Assembly: GCF_004152845.1 (NCBI RefSeq)
Contig: NZ_SEON01000006.1
Span: forward strand, 62,001 to 126,000
Reading direction: 5' to 3'
DNA from: Sphingobium fuliginis
GTDB taxonomy: Bacteria > Pseudomonadota > Alphaproteobacteria > Sphingomonadales > Sphingomonadaceae
DNA: 64,000 bases
Position numbers and translations under genes: made by a program. A model generated the notes under the pieces. That model did no database searches. It saw nothing but the letters and a program-made list of their open reading frames with translations, and was not told the origin of the DNA. Positions 52,544 through 61,124 of the stretch are shown in pieces (the first letter of the stretch is position 1; each line of letters begins with the position of its first letter).

Positions 52544-54430
52544 ATGAAGATCGTCCATATCTCCCGCCAATATCATCCGGGCATCGGGGGGCTGGAGAAT
52601 TTCACCCGCAACCTCTGCGAGGAGCAGGCGCGGGCGGGCCATGACGTGCGCATGGTCACGCTGAACCGCATCTTCGACGGCGATGGCGCGGAACTGCCCG
52701 CGCGAGAAACGATCGGCGGGGTGGAGGTCGTCCGCCTGCCCTTCCGCGGCGGACGGCGCTATCCCATTGCGCCGGCGGTGCTGCGCCATGTGCGCGATTG
52801 CGACCTGATCCACGTCCATGCCATGGATTTCTTCGTCGATTTCCTGGCCCTCACGCGCTTTCTGCACCAGAAGCCGATGGTGCTCAGCACCCATGGCGGC
52901 TTCTTCCACACAGATTATGCGCAGCGGCTGAAGCAGGTCTATTTCCACAGCATATCCCGCCTGTCGCTGAGCCGCTTCCACGCGACGATCGCCTGTAGCG
53001 AGGCGGATCAGGACAGTTTCGCGCGCATCTGCCGCCAGAGGCTGACGCTGGTGGAAAATGGCGTCGACATCGACAAGTTCGCGGCCGCCGCCGACCCGGA
53101 TGCGCGGGCGATCCTCTATTTCGGCCGCATCGCCCCCAACAAGCGGATCGATCGGCTGATCCGCTGGTTCGCCGCGTTGAATGCGCTGGACCCGGCCTGG
53201 TCGCTGATCGTCGCGGGCAAGCCCATGGGCGTCGCCCTGTCCGACCTGCGCCGGATCGCCGTCGAACAGGGTATATCCCAAAAGGTGGAATTCCACGACA
53301 GCCCCAGCGACGAGGCGCTTCGCGCGCTGATCGGGCGCAGCAGCATCTTCGCGTCCGCCAGCGCCTATGAAGGGTTCGGCATATCGTTGATCGAGGCGGT
53401 TTCCGCCGGCCTCTATCCCGCCGCCAGCGACATTCCGGCGCATCGCCGGTCCTGCGAGAAGCTGGGCGTCGGCACGCTCCTGCATTTCGACGATCTCCTG
53501 TCGGCCGCGCGGCTGCTCAAGGATTTCCGCACCGCCAGGGTCAGGGGAGCCCTGAAGGACGCGGCCGAACCGCTGCGCGGCTATAGCTGGCCGGAGGTCT
53601 CGGCGCGCATCGTGCATATCTACGACCAGATATTGGGCCATCGCCAGCGGGCCATCGGTCCGGTGAAGGTCGCCGTTCTCTCCCAGACGGAGGCGCTGGC
53701 GGAAATCCGGTCCCATGTCCGCGCGCAAAGGCCGAAGGTCATCGCCTTCTGCAACGCCCATATGGCCAATCTGGCGCGGAAGGACGACCGACTGGCCGGG
53801 GCGCTGAGCAATGCGCTCGTGCTGAACGACGGCATCGGCGTCGATCTGGCGAGCCGGTTGCGCTATGGCCGCTCCTTTCCCGTCAACCTCAACGGCACGG
53901 ACTTCATCCCCGCGCTGCTGAAGGACCATCCCGAAGGGCTCCGGCTGTTCCTGGTCGGCGCGGCGCCGGGCGTGGCGGAGCGCGCGGCGGTGACGCTGCG
54001 CCGCCTGTGCCCGCGGCTCTCGATCGTGGGAATGCAGCATGGTTTCTTCGACCCGCAGGAGGAAGCGGGCCTGAGCGACCGCATAGGGGCGAGCAAGGCC
54101 GATCTGGTGCTCGCCTGCATGGGCAATCCCCGGCAGGAGATCTGGGCGGCGCGCTGGGCGCCGGAGTTCGGACGGCCCGTGCTGTGCGGCGGCGCTTTGC
54201 TCGACTTCCTCGCCGGACGGGTGCGGCGCGCCCCGGCCTGGGTGCAGCGGGCGCGGTTCGAATGGGCATGGCGGCTGTTTCAGGAGCCGACCCGGCTCGC
54301 GGACCGCTATCTGCGCGGCAATCTGAGCTTCATCGTCCATGCGCTGAAGGATGCCTGGCGCGGGCAGGATTGGGAGGATACGCCCCCGCCAGCCCCGACC
54401 ACAGCCCTGCGGGGGGCCGATGCGGCCTGA
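52544..54430 (+). CDS. Fused GT4-GT26 glycosyltransferase (GumH-GumM-like)
   Basis: This is a 628-residue two-domain enzyme. Residues ~1-375 are a GT4 transferase (YHPGIGGLENFTRNL, YFGRIAPNKRIDRLI, SAYEGFGISLIEAVSAGL with the E-x7-E motif). Residues ~390-600 are a WecG/TagA/CpsF-type GT26 domain (NGIGVDL-like NDGIGVDL, NLNGTDFIPALL, LFLVGAAPGVAERA, CMGNPRQEIWA). In xanthan synthesis these activities are on separate proteins, GumH and GumM, acting in successive steps. Fusion would let one protein add two sugars in a row. ATG 52544 has GGAACAGG before it; ATG 52526 is an alternative. Confidence 0.87.
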   Translation: MKIVHISRQYHPGIGGLENFTRNLCEEQARAGHDVRMVTLNRIFDGDGAELPARETIGGVEVVRLPFRGGRRYPIAPAVLRHVRDCDLIHVHAMDFFVDFLALTRFLHQKPMVLSTHGGFFHTDYAQRLKQVYFHSISRLSLSRFHATIACSEADQDSFARICRQRLTLVENGVDIDKFAAAADPDARAILYFGRIAPNKRIDRLIRWFAALNALDPAWSLIVAGKPMGVALSDLRRIAVEQGISQKVEFHDSPSDEALRALIGRSSIFASASAYEGFGISLIEAVSAGLYPAASDIPAHRRSCEKLGVGTLLHFDDLLSAARLLKDFRTARVRGALKDAAEPLRGYSWPEVSARIVHIYDQILGHRQRAIGPVKVAVLSQTEALAEIRSHVRAQRPKVIAFCNAHMANLARKDDRLAGALSNALVLNDGIGVDLASRLRYGRSFPVNLNGTDFIPALLKDHPEGLRLFLVGAAPGVAERAAVTLRRLCPRLSIVGMQHGFFDPQEEAGLSDRIGASKADLVLACMGNPRQEIWAARWAPEFGRPVLCGGALLDFLAGRVRRAPAWVQRARFEWAWRLFQEPTRLADRYLRGNLSFIVHALKDAWRGQDWEDTPPPAPTTALRGADAA

Positions 54431-55475
54431 CCCCAGCATGGCCCGGCGCCGGACGACCATGCCGAAGCGCATTTCGGTCGTCATCCCGTTCTTCCAGCGC
54501 AAGCGCGGGCTGCTGCGCGAAGCTGTGCGGTCGGTCGCCTGCCAATATCTTCCCTGGCCCGCCGAAGTCGAACTGATCGTCGTCGACGACGGTTCGCCGG
54601 TCGCGGCCGACCTGGATGTCGATAATCTCGCCTTGCCCGACTGGATCAGGCTGCGCATCCTTCGCCAGGCCAATGCCGGCCCGGCGGCGGCGCGCAACCA
54701 TGGCCTGGACGCCCTATCGCCGGATTCCGGCTATATCGCCTTTCTGGATTCCGACGATCAATGGTCGACGCACCATCTGGCCTGGGGGATCGACACTTTG
54801 GGCACGGCGCATGATTTCTACTTCTGCGACAGCGCCATGCCGCCGACGACCATGTTCGCGGCCATGGCGTTTTTCCAGGCGCTGCCCGCGCAGCAGGGGG
54901 TCGAACTGCTCGACGGGACGCGCGGCACCTATCGCTTCGTCGGGACGAGCGGCGGATCGTCGATGGTGCGCGACTATCTGTGCCAGACATCGTCCGTGAT
55001 CCTGCGCAGGTCGGCGGTGGGATCGCTCCGGTTCGAGGAGAGCCTGCGCTATGCCGGGGAAGACTGGCTGATGTGGGCGCGGATTGCGCATCGGGCGCGG
55101 GGCATCTGCTTCTCGCTTTCCGCCAACAGCCTGCGCGGCGAAGGCATCAACCTGTATCGCGACGCGCATGAGCGGCTGGGCGGGCGCAACCTGCGGCGCA
55201 TCCTTTCCATGATCCGGGCGAACGAGCTGATGGGGGCGATCGACGGCATCGATGCGCAAAGCCTGATGCTGACGCAGCAGCGGCGACGCAGCTTCCAGAT
55301 GGAACTGGCGGCGATCCTGATGCATCCGCGGCTTTATCTGGGCCTGATGGACCGGCTCCAGCGGGCGATGATCGCAAGGGCCTACCGGCACCTCTGGCGT
55401 GACCTGCCCGGCTGTTGGACGGAAATCCTGCGCCGCAAGCTGCGCCCGGCGGCCCTGCGGGAGATGCCTGCGTGA
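54420..55475 (+). CDS. Glycosyltransferase family 2
   Basis: This is a ~351-residue GT2 with VVIPFFQRKRGL, VVDDGSPV, the DXD-containing FLDSDDQW and the acceptor-side GEDWLMWARIA. No membrane segments are seen. ATG 54420 overlaps the fusion gene by 11 bases behind GGGGGG; ATG 54459 (MPKRISVV) is the next in-frame alternative and fits the fold best. Its stop overlaps the pyruvyl-transferase GTG start. It adds one sugar to the growing repeat unit; donor and linkage unknown. Confidence 0.85.
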   Translation: MRPDPSMARRRTTMPKRISVVIPFFQRKRGLLREAVRSVACQYLPWPAEVELIVVDDGSPVAADLDVDNLALPDWIRLRILRQANAGPAAARNHGLDALSPDSGYIAFLDSDDQWSTHHLAWGIDTLGTAHDFYFCDSAMPPTTMFAAMAFFQALPAQQGVELLDGTRGTYRFVGTSGGSSMVRDYLCQTSSVILRRSAVGSLRFEESLRYAGEDWLMWARIAHRARGICFSLSANSLRGEGINLYRDAHERLGGRNLRRILSMIRANELMGAIDGIDAQSLMLTQQRRRSFQMELAAILMHPRLYLGLMDRLQRAMIARAYRHLWRDLPGCWTEILRRKLRPAALREMPA

Positions 55476-56497
55476 AGCTTTATTATTACCGGGCGCCGCA
55501 GGGGAATTTCGGCGACGACCTGAACGGCTGGCTCTGGGAAGAACTCGCGCCGGGCCGCTGGTCGGACGAGGATGATGGCGAGCTGTTCTGCGGCATCGGC
55601 ACGATCATCGGCAACGACATGCCGCAGGCGAAACGGATCAGGGTGTTTTCCAGCGGCATCGGCTATCGTCCCGTGCCCGCCGATTTCGACAGCGGGCGGT
55701 GGAAGGTGACGGCGCTGCGCGGGCCGCTGACGGCGCAGGTGGTCGGGCGGCCGGAACGGGCGGTCGCGGACGGTGCGCTGCTGCTGTCGACCCTGCCGCG
55801 GCTGAAGCCACTGGCCGAGGAAGAACGGCACGGGACGATCTTCATTCCCCATTATGAGGCGATGGACGAAGGCCCCTGGGAAAGGGCCTGCGGGCTGGCG
55901 GGCGTGGAACTGGTCGATCCCCGGCAATGCGCGCATCGGGTGATAGAGCGCATCCGATCGGCGCGGCTGGTGATCGCGGATTCCATGCATGCCGCGATCA
56001 TCGCGGATACGATGCGGGTGCCCTGGGTGCCCGTTGCGTCGTCCCGGCGGATCAACAGCTTCAAATGGCTGGACTGGACCCTGTCGCTGGACCTGCCCTA
56101 TGAGCCGGTGGCGCTGCCCTCGATCAGCCTGCGGGCCTATTATGAGGGGCAGGTGCAGCGCTGCATCGGACAGGATTTCCGCCTGCCGCGGCCGGACAGG
56201 GATAGCGCCATGGCGCATTATCGGCGGATGATGCGGCGGGAGGGCAATGCGCTATGGCAATCGGTGCGCCCCAAGGTGAAGCATCACCTGCGCGCGCTGC
56301 CGGGGCGCCTGCCGGCGCAGCGTGCCGCGCGGGGCGCGATGACGCGGTGGGACAGGCGGCGGACGGAGCGCATGGCGACGGTTTTGCATCGGCTGGTCGG
56401 CGCGCCCGCTTTCCTGAGCGGCGATGCGATTTTCGCGCAGAGGGTCGAACAGTTGAGCTATGCGCTGGATGGCATTGCGGGGGGCCGTGAAGGCTGA
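55472..56497 (+). CDS. Polysaccharide pyruvyl transferase (GumL-like)
   Basis: This is a 341-residue protein of the polysaccharide pyruvyl-transferase family, which puts a pyruvate ketal on a sugar using phosphoenolpyruvate. It begins VKLYYYRAPQGNFGDDLN, the typical N-F-G-D start, and contains SARLVIADSMHAAIIAD with the conserved His region. GTG 55472 overlaps the previous TGA (GTGA) and matches the family N-terminus. It is the last gene of the nine-gene export operon. Pyruvate ketals would give the polymer extra negative charge. Confidence 0.88.
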   Translation: MKLYYYRAPQGNFGDDLNGWLWEELAPGRWSDEDDGELFCGIGTIIGNDMPQAKRIRVFSSGIGYRPVPADFDSGRWKVTALRGPLTAQVVGRPERAVADGALLLSTLPRLKPLAEEERHGTIFIPHYEAMDEGPWERACGLAGVELVDPRQCAHRVIERIRSARLVIADSMHAAIIADTMRVPWVPVASSRRINSFKWLDWTLSLDLPYEPVALPSISLRAYYEGQVQRCIGQDFRLPRPDRDSAMAHYRRMMRREGNALWQSVRPKVKHHLRALPGRLPAQRAARGAMTRWDRRRTERMATVLHRLVGAPAFLSGDAIFAQRVEQLSYALDGIAGGREG

Positions 56498-56515
56498 ATA
56501 TTGCCTGCGGGGGCC

Positions 56516-57484
56516 TTAACGCGCAAGCATCCGCGCCCTGTGCCGCCGGACCAGATGACGGGCCAGCATCGGCCAACTGCGCCGGTCGCGCAGCATTTCC
56601 ATCAGCAGCGCCCCCGGCCGGCGGGCGCGCAGGTGCGGATAGGCGCGGTTCCAGATCGCCTGGTCGCGGATCGCGTCCGCCCGTTTCGACAACAGCCCCG
56701 CCAATGCCCTGTCCGCCCGGATGCGCGGGCGGGCGAGCAGGCCCAGCGTATGGTCCCGCATGGCCTGGAGGTTGAGGATGGTGCGCGACTGGCCCGAACT
56801 GTCCGAGGAGATCGAACCGATGCGCTGCGTGAAGAGGTAAAGCCCCTCCCCCATCAGCATGAAGCGCGCGCCGGCCAGCAGCCAGTCCAGAACGAAGGCG
56901 AAATCCTCGCCATGGCGGAGGTGAGGCGGATAGTGCAGTCCGCGCGCATGGAGGAAACGGCGGCGGAAGATCGGCTTTAGCTGGCCATAATCGAAGGGGG
57001 AACGGCCGGTCATGCACTGGCCGACGAAATCCGCCGCGCCGACCTGCTGCACATGATCGTCCGCCAGCCTGAGCGCCCGGCCCGCCACGGCCTGTGCCTG
57101 CCAGTCGAAGAACAGCAGATTGTCGGCCACCAGATCGGCCTCATGCCGCCTCGCCACCCCGGTCATGCGTTGCAGCCGCCCCGGCAGGAACGCATCGTCG
57201 GCGTCGAGTATCGCGATCCACTCGCCCTGCGCCGCGGCCAGCCCCCTGTTGCGCGCGACCGAAGGTCCGCCATTTTCCGCGCTGACGATCAGGCGGACAT
57301 TGTCGTGCATGCGCGTCAGGCCCCGCGCCACCCGCAGCGTGTCGTCGCTCGACGCATCGTCGATGATCAGCACTTCGACCGGCACCTGCTGCGCCAGCGC
57401 CGAATTGACCGCGCGAACCAGCGTATCCTGCGCATCATAGGCGGCAATTATCACCGAGACACAAGGGGTTAGGTTCCGCTGCAT
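56516..57484 (-). CDS. Glycosyltransferase family 2 (lone, minus strand)
   Basis: This is a 322-residue GT2 with CVSVIIAAYDAQDTLVRAV, IDDASSDDT, the DXD in ILDADDAFLPGR and HGEDFAFVLDWL. The C-terminal ~80 residues are very arginine-rich and probably membrane-associated. It stands alone between two plus-strand operons, convergent with the pyruvyl-transferase gene and divergent from the GT4 gene, so it can be regulated separately. It may add a variable side-chain sugar. Confidence 0.86.
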   Translation of the reverse strand: MQRNLTPCVSVIIAAYDAQDTLVRAVNSALAQQVPVEVLIIDDASSDDTLRVARGLTRMHDNVRLIVSAENGGPSVARNRGLAAAQGEWIAILDADDAFLPGRLQRMTGVARRHEADLVADNLLFFDWQAQAVAGRALRLADDHVQQVGAADFVGQCMTGRSPFDYGQLKPIFRRRFLHARGLHYPPHLRHGEDFAFVLDWLLAGARFMLMGEGLYLFTQRIGSISSDSSGQSRTILNLQAMRDHTLGLLARPRIRADRALAGLLSKRADAIRDQAIWNRAYPHLRARRPGALLMEMLRDRRSWPMLARHLVRRHRARMLAR

Positions 57485-57617
57485 AGGTGTTATGCCTTAC
57501 TCGAAACAGGGGTGGGCTTTGGATATAACAGCCGCACAAGCAGCAGCGAATTGAGGGAATACCCCTAGGATATGTCCCAAGGGTCCGAACCCGATCTTCC
57601 CAGTGCGGACAGACAAT
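57485..57617. promoter_or_regulatory. Divergent promoter region between GT2 and GT4 genes
   Basis: These 133 bases separate two divergent glycosyltransferase genes and are less GC-rich than their surroundings. CCTAGG and an ACCC...GGGT pair near 57563-57585 are the only symmetrical elements noticed; no known operator is recognised. Confidence 0.35.
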
Positions 57618-58754
57618 ATGCCGATGGTCGCCATTTACAGACGCGGTTTCCTGCCCTTGTCGGAGACCTTCATTGCGGACCATATCCGGTCGCTGCGCCG
57701 ATACCGCCCCTTCGTCATGGCCGACGACATTGTCGGCGGCCATTATCGGGACGGACAGCAACTGCATCTGCTTCATGAACCCGGCGCCGGAAAGTGGAAA
57801 AGGATCAGCAGTCGGCTGACCGGACATTACGACCATCTGGACGGACAACTGTCCTCACGCTCCGCCGGCCTGATCCACGCGCATTTCCTTCAGGATGGCG
57901 CGGGCATTCTGCCGCTTGCCCTGCGGCGGCGCATGCCGCTGGTGGTGACGGCCCATGGCTATGACGCGACCGTCACCGCCCGCGAACATGCGCGGCGCAC
58001 GGAGGGGCTCTGGTACCTGATGCTGAAGCCCGTCCTGATGCGCTATGTCGACGGCATCATCTGCGTGTCGAACTGGATCAGGCAGTGCCTGCTGGAGGCC
58101 GGCTATCCCGAAGGCAAGCTGCGGGTCATCCGCCTGGGCATCGACCCCGCCGCATTGCCGCAGGTGGATTCCCCCTCGCTGCGCCGGGGCGCGCTGTTCG
58201 TGGGCAGGCTGGTCGAGAAGAAGGGCGTCAACTTCCTGCTCGACGCCTGGGCGAAGCTGCCGCCCCGCCTGCGCGAGGAGCCGCTGACCATCATCGGGGA
58301 CGGCCCGATGAAGCCGGCGCTGATGGATCAGGCACGAAAACTGGGCATCCAGCCGGTATTTGCCGGCCCGCAGCCGCGAGAGGCGGTGTTCGCCGCCATG
58401 GCCCGGCACAGGATCTTCGCCATGCCCAGCATCCGCGCCGCGAATGGCGACAGCGAAGGGCTGCCCATCGTGCTGATGGAGGCGCAGGCCCTGGGCATGG
58501 CGGTGGTCGCCTTCGACGACGGGCCGATGCGCGAAGCCATCCGGCCGGGGCAGAGCGGCCTGCTGGCGGAGCGGCGCGACACCGGCAGCTATGCCGCGCA
58601 TCTGGAACGGCTGCTGCTGTCGGCGGACCTGTGCGAAAGCTTCGGCCGGGCAGGACGGGAATGGGTCAACAACAGTTTCCACATCCGGTCCAACATGGCG
58701 GAACTGGAAGATTATTACGACGAAATCATCGGCCGCAGGGAGAGACGCCATTGA
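57618..58754 (+). CDS. Glycosyltransferase family 4
   Basis: This is a 378-residue GT-B transferase: N-terminal YRRGFLPLSETFI, GLIHAHFLQDGAG, the donor site ALFVGRLVEKKGVNFLLDAW, PSIRAANGDSEGLPIVLMEAQALG with the E-x7-E motif. It is close in type to the AmsK/WcaL-like colanic-acid and amylovoran transferases. ATG 57618 is behind GCGGACAGAC; a GTG at 57603 is also in frame. It begins the last operon, and its stop overlaps the TTG start of the GumK-like gene by four bases. Confidence 0.87.
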   Translation: MPMVAIYRRGFLPLSETFIADHIRSLRRYRPFVMADDIVGGHYRDGQQLHLLHEPGAGKWKRISSRLTGHYDHLDGQLSSRSAGLIHAHFLQDGAGILPLALRRRMPLVVTAHGYDATVTAREHARRTEGLWYLMLKPVLMRYVDGIICVSNWIRQCLLEAGYPEGKLRVIRLGIDPAALPQVDSPSLRRGALFVGRLVEKKGVNFLLDAWAKLPPRLREEPLTIIGDGPMKPALMDQARKLGIQPVFAGPQPREAVFAAMARHRIFAMPSIRAANGDSEGLPIVLMEAQALGMAVVAFDDGPMREAIRPGQSGLLAERRDTGSYAAHLERLLLSADLCESFGRAGREWVNNSFHIRSNMAELEDYYDEIIGRRERRH

Positions 58755-59875
58755 ACATCCCCATTTCGGCCGCCCTCGCACCCCATGGCGTCACCAACGC
58801 CCGCATCCTCATCCTGTCGCGCCACGATTATCGCACGGCGCGCCGCGCCAGCGTGCATTTCATCGCCCAGAAACTGGCCGAACGGGGTCATGACGTCGCC
58901 TTCCTGTCCATCGGCTACAGCTGGCTGTCGCGGCTGCGCGGCGACAGCCGGGCGGGGCTGGACCCGCGCGCCAACCGCTGGGAAACGGTGGACGGCCTGC
59001 GCGCCTATCTGTGGCGGACCCGCTGGCATCCGGTCAAGATGCCGGTGCCCGATGCGCTGACCGGCTGGCTGTTCCACCGCTGGGCCGGCATGGCCTGCCC
59101 CGCCCTGGACGAGGCGGCGGCGACGGCGGACCTCATCCTGATCGAATCCGGCATCGCCCCCGCGCTGATCCGGCGGGTGCGGGCCATCGCCCCGCATGCG
59201 CGGATCGTCTATCGCGCGACCGACCTGCTGGCGACCGCCGGCGTGCCGCCATGCATCGAAACGACGCTGCAAAGGCAGGCGCGCGACATCGACATGGTCG
59301 TGGTCGTCGCCCGCAGCATGCTGCCGCATTTCGACAGCTTCGACTGTCCGCGCATCTTCATTCCCCATGGCGTCGACCTGCGAAACCTGCGCCGGCCGAC
59401 CGTCAGCCCCTATGACCGGCCGCATAATGCGGTGGCGGTCGGATCGATGCTGTTCGACGAGGGCGCGATCCGCACGCTGGCGCAGGCGGTTCCCCATTTC
59501 ACCTTCCACATGATCGGAACGCCCAGGCACGCCTTTCCGTCCAATGTGGTGCTGCACGATGAGATGCCCTTCGAACGGACGCTGCCCTATATCCAGCATG
59601 CCGATGTCGGGATCGCGGCCTATCTGCCGGCGGAAGCATCGGCCTATCTGGCGGATTCCAGCCTGAAGCTGATGCAATATGGCGCCATCGGCCTGCCCGC
59701 CATCTGCCCGGATTTCGCGGTGGGCGAACATGGGCTGCGTTTCGGCTATCGGCCGGGCGACGCCGATGGGATGGTGCAGGCCTTCGCCAGAGCCGCCCAG
59801 ACGCGCCGGCGGCCAGCGCCGACGCAGGATTGGGGCGATGTGGCCGACCGGCTGGTGGAGGTCGCCCTTGGCTGA
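58751..59875 (+). CDS. GumK-like (GT70) glucuronosyltransferase
   Basis: This is a 374-residue GT-B protein resembling GumK, which adds beta-glucuronic acid to the lipid-linked xanthan trisaccharide. Family-like features are ILSRHDYRTARRASVHFIAQKLAERGHDV at the N-terminus, YRATDLLAT, the C-terminal VGSMLFDEGAI, and SSLKLMQYGAIGLPAI. There is no ATG in place; TTG 58751, overlapping the TGA of the GT4 gene and set six bases behind GGGAGAG, is the start. The frame is open far upstream but that part lies inside the GT4 gene. If the assignment holds, the polymer is acidic through glucuronate. Confidence 0.8.
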   Translation: MNIPISAALAPHGVTNARILILSRHDYRTARRASVHFIAQKLAERGHDVAFLSIGYSWLSRLRGDSRAGLDPRANRWETVDGLRAYLWRTRWHPVKMPVPDALTGWLFHRWAGMACPALDEAAATADLILIESGIAPALIRRVRAIAPHARIVYRATDLLATAGVPPCIETTLQRQARDIDMVVVVARSMLPHFDSFDCPRIFIPHGVDLRNLRRPTVSPYDRPHNAVAVGSMLFDEGAIRTLAQAVPHFTFHMIGTPRHAFPSNVVLHDEMPFERTLPYIQHADVGIAAYLPAEASAYLADSSLKLMQYGAIGLPAICPDFAVGEHGLRFGYRPGDADGMVQAFARAAQTRRRPAPTQDWGDVADRLVEVALG

Positions 59876-61124
59876 GCTTGTCCTGCAAAGAGACGTCCGG
59901 ATGCAAGGCGCCGGGGACATGCTGCGCGCGGTCGTGCCGGTGGCGGCCATGGCGCTGCTGGCGGCGACGGTCCTGTTCAACCCGTTCCTCGCCTGGGTGA
60001 ACAGCCATGTCGCGCCGATGAGCGGGTCGATCGTGTCCGTGATGCAGGGCGGCATCGTCATCTCTGCATTGCTGCTGGGCCTGTTCCAGCCGGTCGCGCT
60101 GGCGGCGCGATGGTGGACGCTGGCCGCGCTGCTGGTGATGGCCGTGCTGCTGACCAGCGCGATCCGGGCGCAGTTCAATCCCAAGATATTGGGCGACGTG
60201 CTGCTGATCCCGGCCTTCATCCTGCTGGGCACGGCGCTGCGCGCCGACCTGTTCCGCCGGTCGGTCCTCGTCATGCAGGCGTGCATCCTGCTGGTGGGCA
60301 TGTGGGAACTGGCGCGGCCGGACCAATATGGCGCCTTCTTCAACGTGGTCGATTATTATGTGAACACGCGCGGATATGACGCCGACGCCTTCTGGGCGGG
60401 CGGATCGCTGTTCCTGAGTTCGGAACGGCCGGGCGGGCGGCTGTTGCTCAACGGCTTCGGTTTCCATCGCGGGTCGTCGCTGTTCCTGGAGCCGGTGTCG
60501 CTCGGCAACTGGGCGGTCGTCGTCACCATCTTCACGGCGGCCTGCTGGCGCGAACTGTCGCGCTGGGGCCGGGCTTTCATGGTGGCGTCCACCTTCGCGC
60601 TGCTGGTGATCTGCGACGGGCGGCTCGGGATGACGGTCATCCTGCTCTTCTGCCTCTATCTGCCGCTCTGCCGCTATCTGCCCGACCGCTGGAGCGCGAT
60701 CTACCTGCCTGTCATGCTGGGCCTGCTTTGGCTGGGGGACGCGTTCGGCCTGCTGATGCCCAATGGCGACAATTTCGCCGGGCGGCTGGGCATCGGCCTG
60801 CATGCGCTGGGGACGATGGATGCCGCCGCATTGCTGGGGGTCAGTCCCGAATTCGCGCGGCTGGACGATGCGGGATGGGCCGATTTCATCCAGTCCCAAT
60901 CCGTGCTCATCGCGCTCGGCCTCTGGCTGGCGCTGTCGCTCACCGGGTTCGGCAGGGCACCGGGCGACCGCATGGCGAAACATGGCACCATGCTGTTCCT
61001 CATCCTGTGCCTGCCGATCAGCAATTCGCTGCTCTCGATCAAGACGGCGGCGTTGATGTGGGCGCTCTACGGCTTCTGCTTCGCACGCGGGCGGAGGGCA
61101 GCGGACAGCACGCCCCCGGCATGA
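59868..61124 (+). CDS. Wzy/GumE-like membrane protein, probable polysaccharide polymerase
   Basis: This is a ~418-residue polytopic protein with about ten to twelve membrane helices and one large loop (~130-200, with SSERPGGRLLLNGFGFHRGSSLFLEP), the pattern of O-antigen-polymerase-type proteins. DGRLGMTVILLF and LPISNSLLSIKTAALMWALYG lie in later helices. The start is either TTG 59868, six bases behind GGAGG and overlapping the GumK-like gene by eight bases, or ATG 59901 with AAAGAGA. It is the only polymerase candidate in the window and lies next to side-chain transferase and acyltransferase genes. Confidence 0.78.
   Translation: MAELVLQRDVRMQGAGDMLRAVVPVAAMALLAATVLFNPFLAWVNSHVAPMSGSIVSVMQGGIVISALLLGLFQPVALAARWWTLAALLVMAVLLTSAIRAQFNPKILGDVLLIPAFILLGTALRADLFRRSVLVMQACILLVGMWELARPDQYGAFFNVVDYYVNTRGYDADAFWAGGSLFLSSERPGGRLLLNGFGFHRGSSLFLEPVSLGNWAVVVTIFTAACWRELSRWGRAFMVASTFALLVICDGRLGMTVILLFCLYLPLCRYLPDRWSAIYLPVMLGLLWLGDAFGLLMPNGDNFAGRLGIGLHALGTMDAAALLGVSPEFARLDDAGWADFIQSQSVLIALGLWLALSLTGFGRAPGDRMAKHGTMLFLILCLPISNSLLSIKTAALMWALYGFCFARGRRAADSTPPA

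Noticed and set aside
58085..59875. An apparent GT4-GumK fusion of 596 residues
   Set aside because: The upstream part lies in the wrong frame of the GT4 gene, which has its own stop at 58754. The GumK-like fold begins at TTG 58751.
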